Below the pieces are notes generated by a model, which was given only the letters and a program-made list of their open reading frames with translations, had not been told where the DNA came from and ran no database searches. From contig JACVVK020000481.1 in assembly GCA_018292915.2 (NCBI GenBank), positions 392,501 through 456,500 of the forward strand: a DNA stretch of 64,000 nucleotides. Reading direction: 5' to 3'. Shown piece by piece: positions 40,855 to 47,959 of this stretch. The position numbers and the translations under genes were made by a program. Position 1 is the stretch's first letter. Each line of letters opens with the position of its first letter. Source of the DNA: Batillaria attramentaria. Taxonomy: Eukaryota > Mollusca > Gastropoda > Batillariidae.

Positions 40855-43800
40855 AAAGAAAAATAATTTTTAAAATGATGGGCATGACATTACCAGAATA
40901 AAAAAAAGCAGATGCCACTGGCTAGGGCCTGTCACTGGTGACTGGGTGGTTCAATTATCAGTAACACACTGTGTGAAAAATACTTCTTATCTCATAATTG
41001 TTCCCTTTTCATTCTCCCTAAATGAGAAAACCATTGGAACAGTATTACTCGGTGTTACACACTTGCTTCTGTTTCATATCAAGTTGCACTGTTTCTGCCA
41101 GTACACTTATTCTTGTCTTGCCACACAAACCACTGTATGGCCGGGGTGACTCGGTGCGAAACCACTGTCCGCCATAACACTGCTGTTCGGATACTTAGTC
41201 GGCACGAAACTTTCTTCAGACACAAAAGTCAGGTTATCTAGTCACACTAACAGGTATACTACAGTGATTACTTACGTATTCATCAGCATGGAGTGAATGC
41301 CAAACGTCCGTGAGCCTTTGGTCCCGACGTGAGAGGCCAAGCGCGTATCAATCAGTCCCTCAGCTTCAGTCTGCCACCGCGGCAGTTTCTATTCCTCGGG
41401 AAACTTTAGACTGCATACTCGCGCTCTTGCGTATGTCGGCGCCGCTTCTTCGATGAACTCGTGAATTTTGTTTTTACGGGAGTGGGTTGTCGGGTTGTCT
41501 TAGGAATCACACCTCGTACTCACTTTTTCGGGAGCAATATGTTTACACTTGCACTGACTGTGACGTCATAGTTTGCAGTCTCGGCCAGCAGCTTGAGGCG
41601 CTGGTTGGTGGCTATTTTTAGACTCGTGTTGCCGGACAGCCGGTAAGAAAAGGAGGGTAGGCTCAAAGAAAGTCGTATTTCTCAAATATTAAAAGCCGCA
41701 AAGTCACAGAAACGGTCGCGATGGTCAAATGAAACGTCCTTCTACTTGGCAAATAGCCTGAAACCTTCGTAAGCGGCAGTTTTTCCCTGAGCGCCCGTTA
41801 CGAATATAGGGCCTTTAAAGACTGCTAACGACTGAGCATGGCGGATGTGAGAGGGGAGGCCGTTCCAAACTACAGGACCAATGTATGAAAACGCACGCTG
41901 GCCCTGAAACTTTTTCCGGCGGATGGGAATACGGAGAAGACGGGTGTCAGAGGAAGAACGGAGGTTGCGGGATGGTGTGTAGAGCTGAATGAGAGCGGAC
42001 AGATAGGGGGGAGCAGAACCTGAGATAATGTTGTAGCAGAGAGTGGCAAGTTTATAATGAATTCTGTTTTGGATGGACAGCCAGTGCAGATCAGATAGGA
42101 GAGGAGAGACATGTTGGCGCTTTGGTGTTTTGAAGATAAGACGGGCGGCACAGTTCATTACTTTTTTAATTTTGTCTAACTGATTTTGACTTAAACAAAC
42201 ACCAAATTTGACCTCACGAGCAATTTGTGTCCTTACGCCTGCAGTGGGCAAACACTAAAGATTTGCTCTTTGCCTAACGTTTCTCATACATACATGTACA
42301 AAGCTACAACTCCTGCCCACCTTTTGCTACCACAGAATCTAGACCTATGCAAATGCAAGGACAAGCTCGCTGACATTCTGTCCAATATATGTGTGATAAC
42401 AATGCATGAAAACATAATCCTGCATGTATGCCTGTCGATATTACCATGTGAATTGCAGTTATATCGTGTTCCAGCATGCGGTATGCATGTAAGCAAATAA
42501 TTATGTGACCCGTTCTCACAAAAGGGACCATAAGTCGAAAATTATCAGTTTGAAAATATGTATATCACTGCAGTCTGCTGGTTATGCAGTTTAATTCAAT
42601 ATAAGAATGAAAGCTGCACTACTAAAATTGACAGAGATGTCAGCAGTTGAAGTTGGCTACTCACAAGGCGGCCATACTGACCCCCGACACTCTTTTCGCC
42701 TGTAGCAGCGTTCCGCCTTGCGCGACTTACGGTCCCTTTCGCGAGAACAAGTTACATATGTTTATGTCTATATGTCTGTACGTACATGTATGTATGTAAG
42801 TATGTATGTCTATAAACAAAATTTGCTCTTCATTTTGCAGGCGCCTTTGTGACTCTGAGGACACCGATTCTGGTGGAGCTGCTGGGGCTGGAAAAGTTCA
42901 CCAACGCCTTTGGCTTTCTGTGTCTCGCTCACGGCTTTGGCGCTTTCCTGGGGGCGCCTCTCGCGGGTGAGAGTTTATGGGTGGGGGTGGGTGGTTGGGG
43001 TTTAACGTCCTTTTCCGCCACATACGGTTGATATCAAAGACGGGGCAACAATGAACAAGGAGGAACGGCCCCGTCCTACAAAGTTGTTTCTCCAAACTTC
43101 ATTTTATTTTGTCTGTTTTGTTGTTATTGTTGCCGGTTCTCCCCTCTCCAAGTTCTACCGATGACACCAGATCCTCTACGACCTCGACCGATTAGCCACG
43201 TGACTGGGGGTGGGGCCGGGTGTGGGAAGAAGGGAGAGAGAGAGGCAGAGGGAGAGGGTGGGTAGGTGGGTGTTTAGGAGTTTAACGCTCTTTTCCACCA
43301 CATAAGGGTGATATCAAAGACGGGGCAACGAGAAAAAGCAAATAAAAGCGACATAAAAGGGACAGAAACCACTTAACTTTGACAAAGGACGGCACAGGTC
43401 GACGTTTCGGCTTACGCCTTCTTCAGGACATAAACAAATGGGACATAACTTCAACAAACAAGCAAAAGGTAACTCTGCGAACATAACTTCAACAAACAAG
43501 CAAAAGGTAACTCTGCTTACATAACTTCAACAAACAAGCAAAAGGTAACTCTGCGTACATAACTTCAACAAACAAGCAAAAGGTAACTCTGCGTACATAA
43601 CTTCAACAAACAAGCAAAAGGTAACTCTGCGTACATAACTTCTAGACTCCAGAGTGCAGTCCCTTTTCGGCGGGGCGTGAAAATGTGACTGCTTACACCC
43701 AGCGCCATTTTTAAAAATGGCGAATTTTTTTTAGAAAAGCAGAGACTTGTGTGTCATATGATTCGATTTGAAACGAAGTCTTGAATATCCGACCACTTTT

Positions 43801-45534
43801 CGTTTGGGCAAAATCTCTGCCAGCGGACAATTATTGTTGCGCTTTGATGGCACTGTTTACGTGGTACACTGATCCAACAGGATGTGAGTAAACGGCAAGG
43901 GGGTTGCACTCTGACAGGCAAGGGTGTTGCACTCTACAGGCAAGTATTATTGCACGGTGCAGACGATCACGTACCTGCCTTGTGGTGGAATAAGAGACGA
44001 TTACAAAAGCATACACACCCGTGCTCTAGGACTGAATGTAATAATAGATCTGTCCATTCAGACAGAGACATGTTATGTATGTCTCTGATTCAGAAAAACG
44101 CCTACTTTCACTCTGAAGACAGCCTGCCATCACTTGCGCCACTGAGGATCCCTCTGGGTTCAAAGCTGGTCAAGGATGACATAGTGCGCGACCTTGTGTT
44201 TGAGAGCACCGAGACAATTTAGGCCCGTCACGGTAGCGCAGTGAGCGCCATTTCCCCACCGTGCACAGAGGTACTTTCCACTGAAAGACTCTGTGCCCCA
44301 GAGAGTGCATAACTTCAACAAACAAGCAAAAGGTAACTCTGCGTACATAACTTCAACAAACAAGCAAAAGGTAACTCTGCGTACATAACTTCAACAAACA
44401 AGCAAAAGGTAACTCTGCGACATAACTTCAACAAACAAGCAAAAGGTAACTCTAACGAGAAAAAGGCCAGCACAAATATTTGGCCCCAGCGGCCTGGATT
44501 CGAACTCTCGGCCCAAGCATTGAAAGTCCAACGCGCTACCATTCGGCCACCCTGGCTCCCCAGAGAGAGAGAGAGAGAGAGACGTCAGTTCACGGAACTA
44601 AACATTTGACGTCAGCCGCAAGCAAGTCGTCATACAGAGAGAGAGAGATGACGTCAATTCCGTGAACTAAACTTTTGGCGTCAGCCTCTAGCACTGAGAT
44701 CGTCTGAGGATGCTTGTTTATGTCCTGTGATTTCCCTATTGGCTTTGTGACTTCTCCGACTGAATAATTTTTCACATGAAATCTGGATGATGTAGAGGGC
44801 TGATGAAATGTCGGAAGCAGTGACGATACTTGCAGATTTTGTCTGTGAACCAAACATTTGCCGTCAGCCTCACGCTGCTCGTCTGACAGATGATACTTCT
44901 TCATATCTTGTGATTTCCTTGTTGCTTTTGTGACTTCCGGGACTGAATTAATTTTGACATAAAATCTGGAAGATCTAGAGAGCTGATGAAACGTGGACGT
45001 AAAGTGCCTTGGATTGTACTTACGAAATTGCAAAATTGGAACTTTTTTGACCGGCGCTTCTCGCAGAAACGTGGAAAAATGTGTTTATCTAAAAGCTCTG
45101 TTATTCTTAATACTAAAGCTATAATAGTGCAATAGTTCATGTCATATGTGCAGTTGTCACAAGTGACAAAAATACCGGAATGATGAGTAATTTGAAGGAG
45201 TCTTTTCATAGATATTTGGCCTTATATGCAAACCACCCCTACCTCGGAAATATTTTTCTTACACAAAACCTGTCAGAGCTACAGAGCTGTGCTACGAAAA
45301 CAGGCAGTATAATTGGATGATCTTCCCAATTTCAGAAAATGAAGCCATTTGAACATTTTTTTCGAAAAAATTCGTAACATGACCGATTTTTTTCAAATCG
45401 GCGATAACTGTTCTCAAAATGCGGCAGGATAAAAATCGTGAAAAATAGCTCTGGAGAATATGACTGCCCATTTTATCTCAAAGTAAAAAGCCATCCGGCG
45501 AGGTGGTTTAGCAGATAGCCATCATTACATCCGT

Positions 45535-45608
<74 letters not shown>

Positions 45609-47919
45609 TTCCCGCCAAAAAGAACGCAGCAGCAAAGTGTGCACGTAAGGTGTCTATGACGCAGATTTCGTTACGTCACTGTATGCGTGAAAGTAAGTAT
45701 TGTGTGGAGAAACGTCACAGTCTTGTTTTGTATCACTGAAACTTGCTGCTGCGCGTAGCAAAATCTGCCCCGTCTCATAAAGTTGTTTCTCTATAGAGAA
45801 ACAACTTAAAAAGCCAGCACAAATATTTGGCCCCAGCCGGGATTCGAACTCACGATCCGAGCATTAGAAGTCCAACGCTCTACCATTTGGCCACCCCGGC
45901 TCCCCGGGTGAGAGTTTATAGTGCAGAAAGTATACCAAAGCAGACTAGAATCCTGGGCCCGTATGTAAAAGTCGAGGTTAATTTAACCCACGGCTACGGG
46001 CCTAACCCAGACAAGGACAAAAGAAACCCCAAAACAAATTTTTTTTAAAAGTGAAGAAAGACAAAAATCCTTCTATATCGACATAACCACCTTGATGGAA
46101 TGGACCTGCTTCCTGATTTAAAACAACAAGGAGGGACGGCCCCGTCCTACAAAGTTGTTTCTCCAAACTTCATTTTATTTTGTCTTTGTTGTTATTGTTG
46201 CCGGTTCTCCCCTCTCCAAGTTCTACCAATGACACTAGATCCTCTACGACCTCGACCGATTAGCCACGTGACTGGGGGTGGGGCCGGGTGGGGGAAGAAG
46301 GGAGGGAGAGAGAGAGAGGCAGAGAGAGAGAGGGTGGGTGGGTGGGTGTTTAGGAGTTTAACGTCCTTTTCCCCCACATAAGGGTGATATCAAAGACGGG
46401 GCAACGAGAAAAAGGCCAGCACAAATATTTATATAAATAGAAATAAATTTCATTTATATAGCGCACTTCTCAGAAACAGTGACTCATTGCGCTAACACAC
46501 ATCACTCATACACATTCACACTATACAGACAAACACGACAATCACATCACACAATACAAAGACACATCAGTTGAAAGCCTGTTGAAAAAGGTGGGTTTTC
46601 AGTCCAGATCTAAAAGCTGATAAAGATGGTTGTTGTCTCAGCCCCATAGGCAGAGAGTTCCAGACTGTAGGGGCGGCAAAACGGAAACATCGTTCACCAT
46701 AAGTTTTCAGGTTTATCTTAGGGACCTTGAGTAGCTTGTCATTAGATGAGCGGAGGGTACGGGACGGAATGTAGGTGCAGAGTGAGGCAGACAGATAAGG
46801 CGGGAGAGTATCATCGAAATGACGGTAGGCTAGAACTGCCAACTTGTATTTAATGCGGAAACTGACTGGCCAGCGGCCAGGATTCGAACTCTCGGCCCAA
46901 GCATTGAAAGTCCAACGCTCTACCATTCGGCCACCCTGGCTCCCCAGAGAGAGAGAGAGAGAGAGAGAGACGTCAGTTCCGTGATCTAAACATTTGACGT
47001 CAGCCTCAGGCAGGTCGTCATACAGAGAGAGAGAGATGACGTCAATTCCGTGAAGTAAACTTTCGACGTCAGCCTCTAGCACTGAGATCGTCTGAGGATG
47101 CTTGTTCATGTCTTGTGATTTCCCTGTTGGCTTTGTGACTTCTCCGACTGAATTATTTTTCACATGAAATCTGGAAGATCTAGAGGGCTGATGAAATGTC
47201 GGAAGCAGTGGCGATACTTGCAGATTTTGTCTGTGAACCAAACATTTGACGTCAGCCTCACGCTGCTCGTCTGACAGATGATACTTCTACATATCTTGTG
47301 ATTTCCTTGTTGCTTTTGTGACTTCCGTGACTGAATTAATTTTGACATAAAATCTGGAAGATCTAGAGAGCTGATGAAACGTGGACTTAAGTGTCTTGGT
47401 TTGTACTTACGAAATTGCAAAATTGGAACTTTTTTGACCGGCGCTTCTCGCAGAAACGTGAAAAATGTGTTTATCTAAAAGCTCTGCTATTCTTAATACT
47501 AAAGCTATAATAGTGCAGCAGTTCATGTCATATGTGCAGTTGGCACAAGTGACAAAAATACCGGAATGATGAGTAATTTGAAGGAGTCTTTTCACAGATA
47601 TTTGGCCTTATATGCAAACCACCCCTACCTCGGAAATATTTTTCTTACACAAAACCTGTCAGAGCTACATGGCTGTGCTACGAAAACAGGCAGTATAATT
47701 GGATGATCTTCCCAATTTCAGAAAATGAAGCCATTTGAACATTTTTTTCGAAAAAATTCGTAACATGACCGATTTTTAAAAATCGGCGATAACTCTTTTG
47801 AAAATGCAGTAGGCTAAAAATCGTGAAAAATAGGTCTGGAGAAGGTGAATTCCCATTTTATCTCAAAGTAAAAAGGCCTCCAACGAGGTGGTTTAGGAGA
47901 TAGCCATCATTACATCCGT

Positions 47920-47959
<40 letters not shown>

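Larger units (their letters stand above)
31984..41814. mobile_element. Composite TTAA element A (P2X7-C gene plus THAP/DDE transposase), Kolobok-like
   Basis: 9,831 bases flanked by TTAA at 31980-31983 and 41815-41818. The termini are AGGCTCTATACGCAGAACG and, inverted, AGGCCCTATATTCGTAACG (14 of 19 bases identical). Removing the element and one TTAA restores a continuous LINE reading frame, independent proof of the boundaries. It carries a plus-strand P2X7 intracellular-domain gene (34231-35409) converging on a minus-strand THAP/DDE transposase-like gene (36713-41420), both damaged. TGACGTCA palindromes lie near each end (32214 and 41561). Kolobok transposons are known for TTAA target duplications and THAP-containing transposases; assignment to Kolobok is inference. 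Confidence 0.8.
43250..44560 (-). mobile_element. SINE family B inside repeat E copy 1, split
   Basis: The body is at 43250-43338 and the head at about 44454-44560. The same SINE sits at the same position in repeat E copy 2, so it predates the amplification of E. It is interrupted here by the element at 43339-44453. Confidence 0.8.
43047..45811 (+). mobile_element. Dispersed repeat E, copy 1 (in SINE B)
   Basis: It starts AACAAGGAGGAACGGCCCCG, followed by CTACAAAGTTGTTTCTCC, CTACGACCTCGACCGATTAG and CACGTGACTGGGGGTGGGGC. It ends with a 28-base palindrome at 45780-45807 (AAGTTGTTTCTC, TATA, then the inverse). It shares about 1.2 kb near-identically with copy 2 (44560-45807 against 46945-48158) and has an (AC)n tract at 45536-45603. 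No transposase is recognised. Confidence 0.7.
42979..45904 (-). mobile_element. SINE family B at the exon 5 donor, split by a larger repeat
   Basis: The tail and body are at 42979-43046 (GGGGTTTAACGTCCTTTTCC, ATCAAAGACGGGGCAAC). The tRNA-like head is at 45812-45904 (GCCAGCACAAATATTTGGCC, GGGATTCGAACTCACGATCC, GGCCACCCCGGCTCCCC). The outer flanks are the 15-base direct repeat CGGGTGAGAGTTTAT at 42964-42978 and 45905-45919, a clean target-site duplication. The duplicated sequence includes the exon 5 splice donor. Confidence 0.85.

Noticed and set aside
41742..42251. A single 169-residue LINE ORF
   Set aside because: Only 41819-42185 is LINE. The N-terminal part is dispersed repeat I and the C-terminal part is element A after the TTAA.
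43440..44453. CRISPR array (38-bp repeats)
   Set aside because: The units are directly contiguous with no spacers, in a eukaryotic retroelement-like context.
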